Below are positions 31,655-39,466 of a DNA stretch of 40,799 nt, piece after piece. The notes beneath the pieces are model-generated. The model worked only from the letters and a program-made list of their open reading frames with translations. It was not told where the DNA came from and did no database searches. The translations under genes and the position numbers were made by a program. Numbering within the stretch: position 1 is the stretch's first letter; the number at the start of each line of letters is the position of its first letter. Source of the DNA: Halorussus litoreus (GTDB lineage: Archaea > Halobacteriota > Halobacteria > Halobacteriales > Haladaptataceae); contig NZ_KZ859508.1 in assembly GCF_003382685.1 (NCBI RefSeq), positions 80,901-121,699 on the forward strand, given 5' to 3'.

Positions 31655-32896
31655 ATGAGTCAACTGGCGGCGCGCGAACCCGACGTGCGACAGTTCGAGG
31701 CCACCGTCGAGTCGGTCGACGGCGACGAGGTCGTGCTCGACGGGACGTACTTCTACGCCGAGAGCGGCGGCCAGCCAGCCGACCGGGGCACGCTAGCAAC
31801 CGGCGAAGCGAGCGCGCAGGTCGCGGACGTGCAGGAGCGCGACGGAGAGGTCGTTCACGAAGTAGCTGCGGAGGACGGAGCCGCGGCGTTCGAGGTCGGC
31901 GAGACGGTGCGGGCCGAGATCGACGACGACTTCCGGACGTACTGCGCGCGAGCCCACACTGCAAGCCACGTCCTCTACGGCGCGGGACGGCGCGTGCTCG
32001 ACGATCTGGGGTACGGCGGTTTCGACATCGGCGAGCGGAAGGTCCGGGTCGACTTCACCACGACGACCGACATCACCGACGACGTGCTCGCGGAACTGGA
32101 GCGGCTGACGAACCGCGCGGTCTGGGAGTCTCGCGAGGTCTCGTGGGACGAGATTCCCGAACGGGAGGCCCGTGAGCGCGAGGAGGTCGCGTTCAACACC
32201 AAGACCGAGGAGGGCGTGATGAGCGAGTCAGACACCGTGCGCGTGGTGAGCGTTGCGGACTGGGACTGGGCGGCCTGCGGCGGTACCCACGTCCGAAACA
32301 CCGCCGAAATCGGCCCCGTGACCCTGCTCGACCGCTCGAACCCCGGCGAGGGGCTGACCCGCGTGGAGTTCGCGGTGGGACCGACCGCGATTCGGCGGCG
32401 GGCCGAGGACGTGCGCGCGGCCCGCGAGGCGGCCACGGTCCACGACGTGGGCGTCGGGGACCTCCCGGATGCGGCCCGGCGCGCGAGCGAGGAGATCGAA
32501 CGCCTCGAAGCCGAACTGAGCGATGCCAAGGAGAGCGTGCTGGACGCCCGACTCGACGACCTCCGCGGGACTCCGACCCAGCGCGACGGCGACGAGTGGC
32601 TTGTCGGCACGGTCTCCGGATTCGGACCGAACGAACTCGCCGACCGCGCGCGGGAACTCGTCGGCGGTGCGGACGACGCAGTTCCTTCGGACGATCAGCC
32701 CGACGCGGTGGTGCTCGCCGGCGCGGACGGCGGGACGTTCGTGGTCGCCGCGACTGGCGGCGATCCAGATGCCGGCGAAATCGTCGACGAAGTGACCGCG
32801 GAGTTCGGCGGTGGCGGCGGCGGCAGCCCCGCGTTCGCGCAGGGCGGCGGGTTGGACGCGAGTCCGGACGACGTGGTCGCGTTCCTGCGGGAGTAG
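31655..32896 (+). CDS. Alanyl-tRNA editing protein (AlaX, DHHA1-containing long form)
   Basis: Removes serine or glycine wrongly attached to tRNA-Ala, working in trans to AlaRS. The 413-residue protein has the AlaX/ThrRS-type editing domain with its zinc ligands: HTASH (about residues 98-102) and CGGTH (about 207-211). The conserved FYAESGGQPADRG N-terminal loop is present. A helical linker (EEIERLEAELSDAKESVL) leads into a C-terminal DHHA1 domain with the glycine-rich GGGGGGSPAFAQGGG motif. This makes it a long-form AlaX. It stands alone with its own promoter. Confidence 0.95.
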   Translation: MSQLAAREPDVRQFEATVESVDGDEVVLDGTYFYAESGGQPADRGTLATGEASAQVADVQERDGEVVHEVAAEDGAAAFEVGETVRAEIDDDFRTYCARAHTASHVLYGAGRRVLDDLGYGGFDIGERKVRVDFTTTTDITDDVLAELERLTNRAVWESREVSWDEIPEREAREREEVAFNTKTEEGVMSESDTVRVVSVADWDWAACGGTHVRNTAEIGPVTLLDRSNPGEGLTRVEFAVGPTAIRRRAEDVRAAREAATVHDVGVGDLPDAARRASEEIERLEAELSDAKESVLDARLDDLRGTPTQRDGDEWLVGTVSGFGPNELADRARELVGGADDAVPSDDQPDAVVLAGADGGTFVVAATGGDPDAGEIVDEVTAEFGGGGGGSPAFAQGGGLDASPDDVVAFLRE

Positions 32897-32940
32897 GTGG
32901 TGCTGCGGGAGTGAGTGGTCTGCGGACCAACTCGGCGGCC

Positions 32941-33204
32941 CTACTCGAACACCGGGCTGTCGTCCTCCATCGCTTCGATGTCGGCCGCGATCTCGCGCAC
33001 CTGCTCGGGGAACAGCGCGACCTGCACCTCGTTGCCGTCGGCGTCCTCGCAGACGATCTTCACGCGCTTGTCGCCGAACTCCCGCGCTTCGGCCGACTCG
33101 ACGTCGAACAGCTTCGCGCTGGCGGACTTGTTCGACGGGCCGACGTTCTGGATGGCTCCGTCCTTGAGTTCGACCATGAAGTCGTCGAGGATCAGGTTGA
33201 GCAT
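32941..33204 (-). CDS. Small conserved haloarchaeal protein
   Basis: An 87-residue acidic soluble protein: MLNLILDDFMVELKDGAIQNV, then SAKLFDVESAEAREFGDKRVKIVCEDADGNEVQVALFPEQVREIAADIEAMEDD. Alternating strands and a C-terminal helix suggest a compact alpha/beta fold. No known motif. A TATA box (CTTATAACC on plus at 33229-33237) lies 28 nt upstream of the ATG. It converges with alaX, with 44 bp between the stops. I do not recognise a named family. Confidence 0.8.
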   Translation of the reverse strand: MLNLILDDFMVELKDGAIQNVGPSNKSASAKLFDVESAEAREFGDKRVKIVCEDADGNEVQVALFPEQVREIAADIEAMEDDSPVFE

Positions 33205-33323
33205 GGGACGTGGTTCGACGCGAACGGTCTTATAACCGGGAGAGTTGGTTTGCGAACCGTCTCGATTCGATTGGTTTTCTCGGGGTGCTTCCTCGTGTCT
33301 CGTTCTCTATTAATAAACGAATT

Positions 33324-33510
33324 CCGGCGCGCGCGAGCAACGCGCGCGAGGGACGAGCATCGCAACGAAGTGAGAAGCGCAGGAGGCTGGGGAGGACGAG
33401 GGACGGTGCGGTCGCGGTACTGTGCGGTCGCGGTACTGTGCGGTCGCGGTACTGTGCGGTCGCGGTACTGTGCGGTTGCGGTTTCTCATATGCTTCGGCA
33501 GTAGCTAGCT
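33324..33510 (+). repeat. Repeat half-element E6 (type B)
   Basis: Outer CCGGCGCGCGCGAGCAACGCGCGCGAGGGACGAG-type start (33324 onward), GCGCAGGAGGCTGGGGAGG, then the tandem 16-mer array (33407-33481), TTTCTCATATGCTTCG and the core GCAGTAGCTAGCT (33498-33510). Core-proximally it is the reverse complement of E5 with about two differences over 33 nt. Confidence 0.75.
33407..33481 (+). repeat. Tandem 16-bp repeat array
   Basis: Four exact copies of TGCGGTCGCGGTACTG (33407-33422, 33423-33438, 33439-33454, 33455-33470) and a partial fifth (33471-33481, with one change). It lies inside half-element E6. Other E halves carry shorter, degenerate forms of the same unit. Confidence 0.9.
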
Positions 33511-33543
33511 TCGCTACTGATCCCTCTACACGAAGTTATTCTG

Positions 33544-33797
33544 AGCTAGCTACTGCTTGCGCCTCGGCGTGACCGCACCGCACAGCACCGCAACCGCGAC
33601 GGCACCGCAACGGCGGGCCTCTCAGACCTCCCCAGCCTCGCCGGCCACCTCAACGCTGTTGGACAACCCGCGTCCGACGAGCCTGCGCTTGGTTCCCTCG
33701 CACAGACGCGGCCGCCTCCCTCGCGCGCTAGGGCGTGGCGCGCAAGCGCGCCGCGCCCAAACGCGCGCCGGGAGTCAAGACGGGCCAGCGCACGAAC
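33544..33797 (-). repeat. Repeat half-element E7 (type A, inverted)
   Basis: Core AGCTAGCTACTGC (33544-33556, the exact reverse complement of 33498-33510), then TTGCGCCTCGGCGTGACCGC, ACCGCACAGCACCGCAACCGC, ACCTCCCCAGCCTCG and a CGCGCG-rich outer part ending in CCAGCGCACGAACGG. It completes the E6/E7 pair. Confidence 0.75.
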
Positions 33798-33862
33798 GGT
33801 GGTGAGAGGAAGCCAGCGCGCCCCAAATCGAGAGATACCCAACTGCAAAACACGACCGAGAA

Positions 33863-34516
33863 TCAGCCCAGCGCGAGGCACAGTTCCGCACCGAGTTCCG
33901 GAATCCGAAGACAGACCTCGCCCGCTCGCCAGACGACAATCTCGTCGAGCGCCGCGAAGCCCCGAAACGCGTAGCCGAACACCAGCGCCGCCGGGACCGC
34001 ACCGGTGACGAGCGCTCGGAGGTAGGACGTGCCGTGGACCGTGTGGAGGCCGACGACGAACAGCCCCGCGCCGTAGAGAGCGCAGACCGCCCGGAGAGTG
34101 GGGCTCGGAACTCCCGCGAAGACGCAGGGCGCGGTCGCGTAGGCGAGGGTCTGGACCGTCTCGCTGGTGCCCGCGCGGTCCGGGACCAGTGCCATCAGGA
34201 GGAGCGTCTGGAGCGCGGCGGTCAGGTGGAGCACCGCGGGCGCGACGAACAGTACGGCGACCGCGAGCGCGAACGCGGCCGAGAGCGCGGGCCGACCGCC
34301 GAACACCGGGGCCGCGCCGGGCACCAGCGCGAAGCGGACCGCCTCCTCGACGAGCACGACGGTCATGGCGAACACCAGCCCCGGGGCCTGATCGCCCGGC
34401 GCGACGCCGCTCTCGAAGAACCGCCGGGGCCGGACCAGTACCTCTGCCCACGCGCGGGCCAGCGCTACGGGGCCGCGCTCGCGCCCGCCCGAGGGGTTCT
34501 CGACCCACTGGGTCAT
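33863..34516 (-). CDS. YIP1-family integral membrane protein
   Basis: A 217-residue protein with about five hydrophobic segments and the YIP1-type opening ARAWAEVLVRPRRFFESGVAPGDQAPGLVFA. This short amphipathic region contacts the membrane before the helices. The C-terminal half has TLAYATAPCVFAGVPSP. The function of prokaryotic YIP1 proteins is unknown. It starts 41 nt after the thymidine kinase stop on the same strand, so they may be co-transcribed; no separate promoter is evident. Confidence 0.85.
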   Translation of the reverse strand: MTQWVENPSGGRERGPVALARAWAEVLVRPRRFFESGVAPGDQAPGLVFAMTVVLVEEAVRFALVPGAAPVFGGRPALSAAFALAVAVLFVAPAVLHLTAALQTLLLMALVPDRAGTSETVQTLAYATAPCVFAGVPSPTLRAVCALYGAGLFVVGLHTVHGTSYLRALVTGAVPAALVFGYAFRGFAALDEIVVWRAGEVCLRIPELGAELCLALG

Positions 34517-34557
34517 GGGCGGTTCACCTCTTGGGTCACGGGAGAGTCACGGTCGAA

Positions 34558-35142
34558 CTAGTCGGTCCGGAAGGTATGACAGTTCCGACATCGCGCTTCG
34601 TAGGACTCCTCGGCGGCCACCACGATCGTCGGTTCGTCGACGTGGGCTGGCTCGCCGTCGATGAGCCGCTGGGTACGGGTCGCGGGCTCGCCACACGCCG
34701 CGCAGATGGCCTGATACTGGTCGACGTACTCTGCGAGCGCGATCAACCGCGGCACGGGCTCGAACGGCTCGCCCCGGAACGTCTGGTCGAGCCCCGACAC
34801 GACGACCCGCCGGTCGCGGTCCGCGAGGTGCTCGCAGACCTCGACGAGTTCCGCCGAGAAGAAGTTCGCCTCGTCGACGGCGACCACGTCCTCGCCGTTG
34901 AGTTCCTCGGGGATGTCCCACACGCCCTCGTCGGGGTCGACCACGGTGGCCTCCCACTGGCGGCCGTTGTGCGAGCCGACGGTCTCCTCCCCGTACCGGT
35001 CGTCGATGGAGGGCTTGAACGCGGCCACGTCTTGGCCCGCGATCTCGGCTCGGCGGAGCCGCCGGAGGAGCTCCTCGGTCTTCCCGGAGAACATACAGCC
35101 GGTGATGACCTCGACCCACCCGCTGTTGGTTATCTTGTGCAC
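34558..35142 (-). CDS. tdk: Thymidine kinase
   Basis: Phosphorylates thymidine with ATP in the salvage pathway. The 194-residue type II enzyme has the P-loop GCMFSGKTEELLRRLRRAE (about residues 15-33), the DEANFF metal/catalytic motif and GLDQTFRGEPFEP. It also has the zinc-binding lasso with CAAC (about 144-147) and CRNC near the C-terminus. Start is GTG at 35142 (MHKITNSGWVEVITG). Downstream YIP1 gene is 41 bp away. The 290-bp region upstream holds its promoter and nothing else I can identify. Confidence 0.96.
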   Translation of the reverse strand: MHKITNSGWVEVITGCMFSGKTEELLRRLRRAEIAGQDVAAFKPSIDDRYGEETVGSHNGRQWEATVVDPDEGVWDIPEELNGEDVVAVDEANFFSAELVEVCEHLADRDRRVVVSGLDQTFRGEPFEPVPRLIALAEYVDQYQAICAACGEPATRTQRLIDGEPAHVDEPTIVVAAEESYEARCRNCHTFRTD

Positions 35143-35432
35143 GTCCGATGTGCGCTCAAGCGAGGGAGAAAAGGGTTGCCGATTCGAGGGCGACTACTCG
35201 AACGAAGAGATCGCGTCAGCACTCGTCACACCGTTCTCGGCGTCGGCGACGCGTCCTCGCAGTCCAGAATTCGGTCGACGATCTCGTCGAAGTCGGGACT
35301 ATCTTTTCGGTCGGTTCGTCCGAGGGGTAGTGGGGACTGCCGGCACGGGTGATCACCTTGGTAACTGGGAGTAGTTACTCGTACCCCAAATCGTCCCCTG
35401 TCCCTTCCGCGTGCGGTCACAGCCACACAAAG

Positions 35433-36020
35433 TCAGTCCATCGCGCCCACGTTCTCCTCGCTCTCCATCGACGGCGGACTGGGCTCGATTGTCGCGTAGT
35501 GGACCACCTCCACGCCGAGTTCGACGACCCGCTCCTCGATGTCCTCGTCGGTGAACGCGCCGTCCCGGACCGCGCCGTGAGACCTTGGCACCGCGGCCTG
35601 ATACGGGAGTACCCACGCGTCGAGCGCCCGGCAGACCGACCGGAGGTGTTCGAGCGCCGTGATGGGGAAGCTCCCGCCCGACACCGCGAGCAGGCCGACC
35701 GTCTTGTGCTCGAACTCGTCGAACCCGCAGTAGTCGATGGCCGTCTTCAGCGTCGAGGAGTACGACCCGTGGTACATCGGCGTGCCGAGGATGACGGCGT
35801 CGGCGTCCCGCACCTCGCTGGTGAACTCGGCGGCGTCGCCCGCGTCCTCGGCGTCCACGTCCGGGTCGAACGCCGGCAGGTCGTACTCCCGGAGGTCGAG
35901 CAGTCGGCCGTCGCCGCCCTCGCGCTCGACGCCGTCGAGGGCGCGCTCCAGTGCAACTCTCGTGACGCTGTCGTCGCGCAGGCTGCCGGCAACGGCCGCG
36001 ATTCGTGGCGCGTCGCTCAT
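35433..36020 (-). CDS. NADPH-dependent FMN reductase
   Basis: A 195-residue flavodoxin-like reductase. The FMN phosphate-binding loop is AVAGSLRDDSVTRVALE, and LGTPMYHGSYSSTLKTAIDY is the flavin-binding segment characteristic of the NADPH-dependent FMN reductase family. Cytoplasmic; natural electron acceptor unknown. The frame is open 21 codons upstream, but the ATG at 36020 (MSDAPRIAAVAG) has a TATA box (36044-36053 on plus) at 28 nt. It is divergent from the Bat-type regulator, with 146 bp between starts. Confidence 0.93.
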   Translation of the reverse strand: MSDAPRIAAVAGSLRDDSVTRVALERALDGVEREGGDGRLLDLREYDLPAFDPDVDAEDAGDAAEFTSEVRDADAVILGTPMYHGSYSSTLKTAIDYCGFDEFEHKTVGLLAVSGGSFPITALEHLRSVCRALDAWVLPYQAAVPRSHGAVRDGAFTDEDIEERVVELGVEVVHYATIEPSPPSMESEENVGAMD

Positions 36021-36043
36021 ACGTGGTCGGTCGAACCTCAACT

Positions 36044-36053
36044 GGAAATAGCT
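36044..36053 (-). promoter_or_regulatory. TATA box of the FMN reductase gene
   Basis: The minus-strand reading AGCTATTTCC is centred 28 nt upstream of the ATG at 36020. Confidence 0.5.
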
Positions 36054-36135
36054 GGCGCACCGGTCAGCAATCCGTCCGGCCAAACAGCGCTCCGAAGGGA
36101 GAAGAGCGACCCGACTTCGCCGCCGACGACGACAC

Positions 36136-36142
36136 GCTTATC
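36136..36142 (+). promoter_or_regulatory. TATA box of the Bat-type regulator
   Basis: GCTTATC is centred about 28 nt upstream of the ATG at 36167 in the divergent region with the FMN reductase. Confidence 0.5.
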
Positions 36143-36166
36143 GGTCGCGGCCCGAACGTTTCGGTG

Positions 36167-39100
36167 ATGGAAAACACGCGGTCGTCCGACCCGCGCGAGG
36201 ACGAGGTTCGCGTCCTCCTCGCGGGGCCGGACTCGTGGCTCGCGGCCGTCGAACCGGCGTTCGCAGCGGCGGAGGCGTTCTCGACGCGGACCGTCGAGTC
36301 GGCCGAGCGAGCGACGGCGGTGGCGACCGAGGGCAGCCTCGACAGGATCGACTGCGTCGTCGCCGCGGCCAGTTTCGACAGCGGGACCGACCACGACGCG
36401 ACCGGTCTCGAACTGCTGGCGGACCTGCGCTCGCGGGACGTCGGCACGCCGTTCGTCCTCGCGCCGTCGTCCGGCGACGAGTCGCTGGCCAGTCGGGCCA
36501 TCGAGGCGGGGGTCGACGACTACGTTCTAGCGGACGCCGACCCCTCCGACCTCCGGCGGCGCTGCCGAGAGGTCGTCGAGCGGGACCGCGATCACCGCCA
36601 CAAAGACGAAGCAGTCGCAGGGTTCGAGTCGTTGTTCTCGACGCCGTACCAGTTCGTCGCGGTCCTCGACCCCGACGGAACCGTCGTGCGAGCCAACCGG
36701 GCGGCGGTTCGAGCGCTCGGCGTCGAGGAGCGCGCGGTCCTCGGCAAGCGGTTCTGGGGGCTCTCGTGGTCAGACGCCGCCGACCGCCGGGAACTCCAGG
36801 GAGTGGTTCAGCGCGCGCTTCGCGGCGAGTACGTCGACTTCGAGGCTCGACTTCCGGGCGGGATCGGGGACGAAAACATCGCGGAGGAGGGTGACGTTCT
36901 GTTCGAGTTCACCGTCCGTCCAGTCAGCCTCGGCGACAGTGAAGGCGAGGGAAGTAGCGCCGACGCCGACGTGGACCGGCTCCTCGTCGACGGCCGGGAG
37001 GTTGCCGAGCGCGCGCGGTTGGAGGCCGAACTCCGCGAGTCGGAGGAGCTCCACCGGGTCACGCTCAACAACATGACCGACACCGTGCTCGTCACCGACG
37101 ACGACGGCGAGTTCACGTACGTCTGCCCGAACGTCCACTTCATTTTCGGCTACAGCGCCGAGGAGATCCACGAGTTGGGCAGTATCGACGCGCTCCTCGG
37201 CGAGGAACTGTTCGACCGCGGGCGACTCGACACCGAGGGGGTTCTCACCAACGTCGAGTGTACCGCGACCGACAAGGACGGCCGCGAGCACGCCCTGCTC
37301 GTCAACGTCCGGCAGGTGTCGATCCAGGACGGGACGGTACTGTACAGCTGTCGGGACATCACCAAGCGCAAGCAGCGCGAGCGAGCGCTCACCCAGCTCC
37401 ACCGGACGAGCCGAGGGCTGCTCTACGCCGAGACCGGCCCGGAGATCGCCGACCGCGTCGTGACGGACGCGGCGTCGATCCTCCCCCCGGCCGCCGCGGC
37501 GGTGTACCAGTTCGACAGCGAGGAGAACGCGCTGTACCCCACCGCGGCGTCCGACGAGTTGATCGAGACGCTCGGGACGCTCCCCGAGTTGCGTCCGGAC
37601 CGCGGGACGGTCGTGAGTCGAGCTTTCGTCGAGGGCGAGACGCGGACGGCCGACGCCGATACTGAAGCGAACGGTGGAACACCGCCGGGACGCGAGCAGT
37701 CGATGTTCGCGCCGCTGGGCGACTACGTCGCGGTCCCGCTGGGCGACCACGGGGTGTTCCTCGCGGCCACGACGAACGGCGACTCGTTCGACGAGATCGG
37801 CGAGGACGTCGTGGAACTCGTGGCCGCGACGACCGAGGCGGCGTTCGACCGGGTCGAGCGCGAGCGCGAACTCCGGGACCGCGACCAGCGGCTCCAGCAG
37901 CAGAACGAACAGCTCTCGCAGCTCAACCGGGTGAACGAGTTCATCCGCGAGATCGATCAGGCGCTCGTCGGAGCACAGTCCCGCGAGAACATCGAGGCGG
38001 CCGTCTGCGACCGGCTGACCGCCGACGACCGGTTCGCGTTCGCGTGGATCGGCGAGACGACGTCGCTGAACCGGACGCTCCGACCGCGGGCGTGGGCCGG
38101 CGACGAGCGGGGCTACCTCGACAGCGTACCGCTGGAGTCAGACGCGGAGGCCGCGACGGGTGACGCCAGCCCTGTGACAGGCGACGCCCGCCTCGCGACG
38201 AGTGGCGCCAGCCCCACGTCGGGTGACGCCGGCCTTGCGTCGTCGATCGAACCAAGCCTCCGGGCCGCAGACGAGCGCGAGACCGTCCTCGTGCCGAACG
38301 TCGCCGACCAGCTCCGGACCGGCCAGTGGTGCAAGGAGGCGGTGTCCCGGGACTTCCAGTCGGTGCTGTCGATCCCGCTGGCGTACGACGACGTGCTGTT
38401 CGGCACGCTGAGCATCTACGCGGAGACCCCCGACGCCTTCGACGAGATGGCCCAGTCGGTGCTGCGCGAACTCGGGGACACCGTCGCCTCGGCCATCAAC
38501 GCGGTCCAGCGCAAGGAGGCGCTCCGGAGCGACACGGTGGTCGAACTGGAGTACGACGTTCCCGACCCGAACGCGACCCTCTCCCGACTCGCGAGCGAGG
38601 CCGACGCGTCGCTGTCGGTGGAGGGGACGGTGAGTCGCGACGACGGCACGACGCTCGTCTTCGTCGCGACCGAGGAGGCCGACCCCGAGCGCGTGCTCGA
38701 CGCGGCCGAGGAGTTCGTCGGCGTCACCGACGCGAAGATCGTCCGGGAGACCGACGACGGCGGACTGGTCGGGCTGGGCGTCGGGGGCGACTTCGTCACG
38801 ACGGTGCTCGCCGACCACGGAGCAGTCCTCCGGAATCTGCGCGCGACGCCCGGAGGCCTCTCGCTCTCGGTCGACGTGCCCGACTCGGTCACGACCCGGT
38901 CGATAGACGAGGTGATCTCGAACACCTACGACGCGGCCGAGGCCGTGGCCCAGCGCGAACGGACGCGAGCGCTCGACACGACCGGGTCGCCCGGTCGCTT
39001 GTTCGACGACCTCACCGAGCGCCAGCTCGAAGTGGCCCAGACGGCGTACCACGCCGGATTCTTCGACGCCGAGCGCGACGTGACCGGTCGGGACGTGGCA

Positions 39101-39211
39101 TCGATGCTCGACATCTCTCACACCGCGTTCTACGACCATGTTCGGCGCATCCAGCGGAAACTGTACGCCTCACTGTTCGAGAGCGCCCCGCGACCGAGTG
39201 AGGTTGAATAG
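36167..39211 (+). CDS. Bat-type sensor-regulator (receiver-like, PAS, GAF, bacterioopsin-activator HTH)
   Basis: A 1014-residue multi-domain transcription regulator. Domains in order: a receiver-like domain (about 10-130), two PAS domains (about 150-270 and 300-415), two GAF domains (about 420-580 and 590-770), a bacterioopsin-activator region (about 785-930) and an HTH_10 DNA-binding domain (LTERQLEVAQTAYHAGFFD, ASMLDISHTAFYDHVRR, about 948-1005). This architecture belongs to the haloarchaeal Bat family that responds to light or oxygen. The receiver-like domain lacks an obvious phospho-acceptor Asp and the conserved Lys. A degenerate tandem stretch (TGDASPV, GDARLA and similar) lies inside the second GAF domain (about 663-692). 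Targets are unknown. Confidence 0.93.
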   Translation: MENTRSSDPREDEVRVLLAGPDSWLAAVEPAFAAAEAFSTRTVESAERATAVATEGSLDRIDCVVAAASFDSGTDHDATGLELLADLRSRDVGTPFVLAPSSGDESLASRAIEAGVDDYVLADADPSDLRRRCREVVERDRDHRHKDEAVAGFESLFSTPYQFVAVLDPDGTVVRANRAAVRALGVEERAVLGKRFWGLSWSDAADRRELQGVVQRALRGEYVDFEARLPGGIGDENIAEEGDVLFEFTVRPVSLGDSEGEGSSADADVDRLLVDGREVAERARLEAELRESEELHRVTLNNMTDTVLVTDDDGEFTYVCPNVHFIFGYSAEEIHELGSIDALLGEELFDRGRLDTEGVLTNVECTATDKDGREHALLVNVRQVSIQDGTVLYSCRDITKRKQRERALTQLHRTSRGLLYAETGPEIADRVVTDAASILPPAAAAVYQFDSEENALYPTAASDELIETLGTLPELRPDRGTVVSRAFVEGETRTADADTEANGGTPPGREQSMFAPLGDYVAVPLGDHGVFLAATTNGDSFDEIGEDVVELVAATTEAAFDRVERERELRDRDQRLQQQNEQLSQLNRVNEFIREIDQALVGAQSRENIEAAVCDRLTADDRFAFAWIGETTSLNRTLRPRAWAGDERGYLDSVPLESDAEAATGDASPVTGDARLATSGASPTSGDAGLASSIEPSLRAADERETVLVPNVADQLRTGQWCKEAVSRDFQSVLSIPLAYDDVLFGTLSIYAETPDAFDEMAQSVLRELGDTVASAINAVQRKEALRSDTVVELEYDVPDPNATLSRLASEADASLSVEGTVSRDDGTTLVFVATEEADPERVLDAAEEFVGVTDAKIVRETDDGGLVGLGVGGDFVTTVLADHGAVLRNLRATPGGLSLSVDVPDSVTTRSIDEVISNTYDAAEAVAQRERTRALDTTGSPGRLFDDLTERQLEVAQTAYHAGFFDAERDVTGRDVASMLDISHTAFYDHVRRIQRKLYASLFESAPRPSEVE
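38157..38242 (+). repeat. In-frame degenerate tandem repeat in the regulator
   Basis: Degenerate copies of a GGTGACGCCAGCC-like unit encode (T/S)GDASPV-type repeats at about residues 663-692. They sit in a loop of the second GAF domain, so the number of copies could vary without breaking the frame. Confidence 0.55.
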
Positions 39212-39292
39212 TAAACAGCGGAACGGGCGGGTACGGTGGACTATTCAACAGCTTAATCCATGAGTCCGGGGCTCCCTAGCAATTCTTACCGG

Positions 39293-39442
39293 ATGAGACA
39301 AAGCGATCCCGACTACGACGCCGAGGCGGAGTACGAGTACGAGTGTACGGACTGCGCCACGATAGTGAGCGCTGACTCCCATCCCGGTGACTGTTCGGAC
39401 TGCGGTGCCGCGATGCGCAACCGACGGATGCCCTTCGAGTAA
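39293..39442 (+). CDS. Rubrerythrin-like zinc microprotein
   Basis: A 49-residue protein, MRQSDPDYDAEAEYEYECTD and onward, with two CxxC knuckles (CTDC and CSDC, about 16 residues apart). The VSADSHPGDCSDCG and MRNRRMPFE ends are typical of the small haloarchaeal rubrerythrin-like rubredoxin-type domain. An upstream in-frame ATG (39260) is rejected because the TATA-like CTTAAT at about 39252-39257 lies only a few bases before it; the ATG at 39293 fits a short-leader transcript. It ends 24 nt before the glutamate dehydrogenase ATG. The role is unknown; zinc or iron binding is inferred. Confidence 0.82.
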   Translation: MRQSDPDYDAEAEYEYECTDCATIVSADSHPGDCSDCGAAMRNRRMPFE

Positions 39443-39447
39443 TTTCC
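39438..39447 (+). promoter_or_regulatory. TATA box of the glutamate dehydrogenase gene
   Basis: GAGTAATTTC is centred about 24 nt upstream of the ATG at 39467 and overlaps the microprotein stop codon (39440-39442). It allows an independent leaderless transcript. Confidence 0.45.
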
Positions 39448-39466
39448 TATCGCAGAATTCCATACA

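Larger units (their letters stand above)
33205..33862. other. Gene-free region with the E6/E7 repeat pair
   Basis: 658 bp between two minus-strand genes. It contains the promoter of the 87-residue protein gene, E6 (33324-33510) with its tandem 16-mers, a 33-nt spacer and E7 (33544-33797). No credible ORF. Confidence 0.65.

Noticed and set aside
33407-33481. Possible CRISPR array
   Set aside because: The 16-mers are directly adjacent with no spacers and there are no cas genes; it is a simple tandem repeat.
35361-35380. Small hairpins near 35361-35380
   Set aside because: Stems of only 5 bp, expected by chance; no relation to a gene end can be shown.
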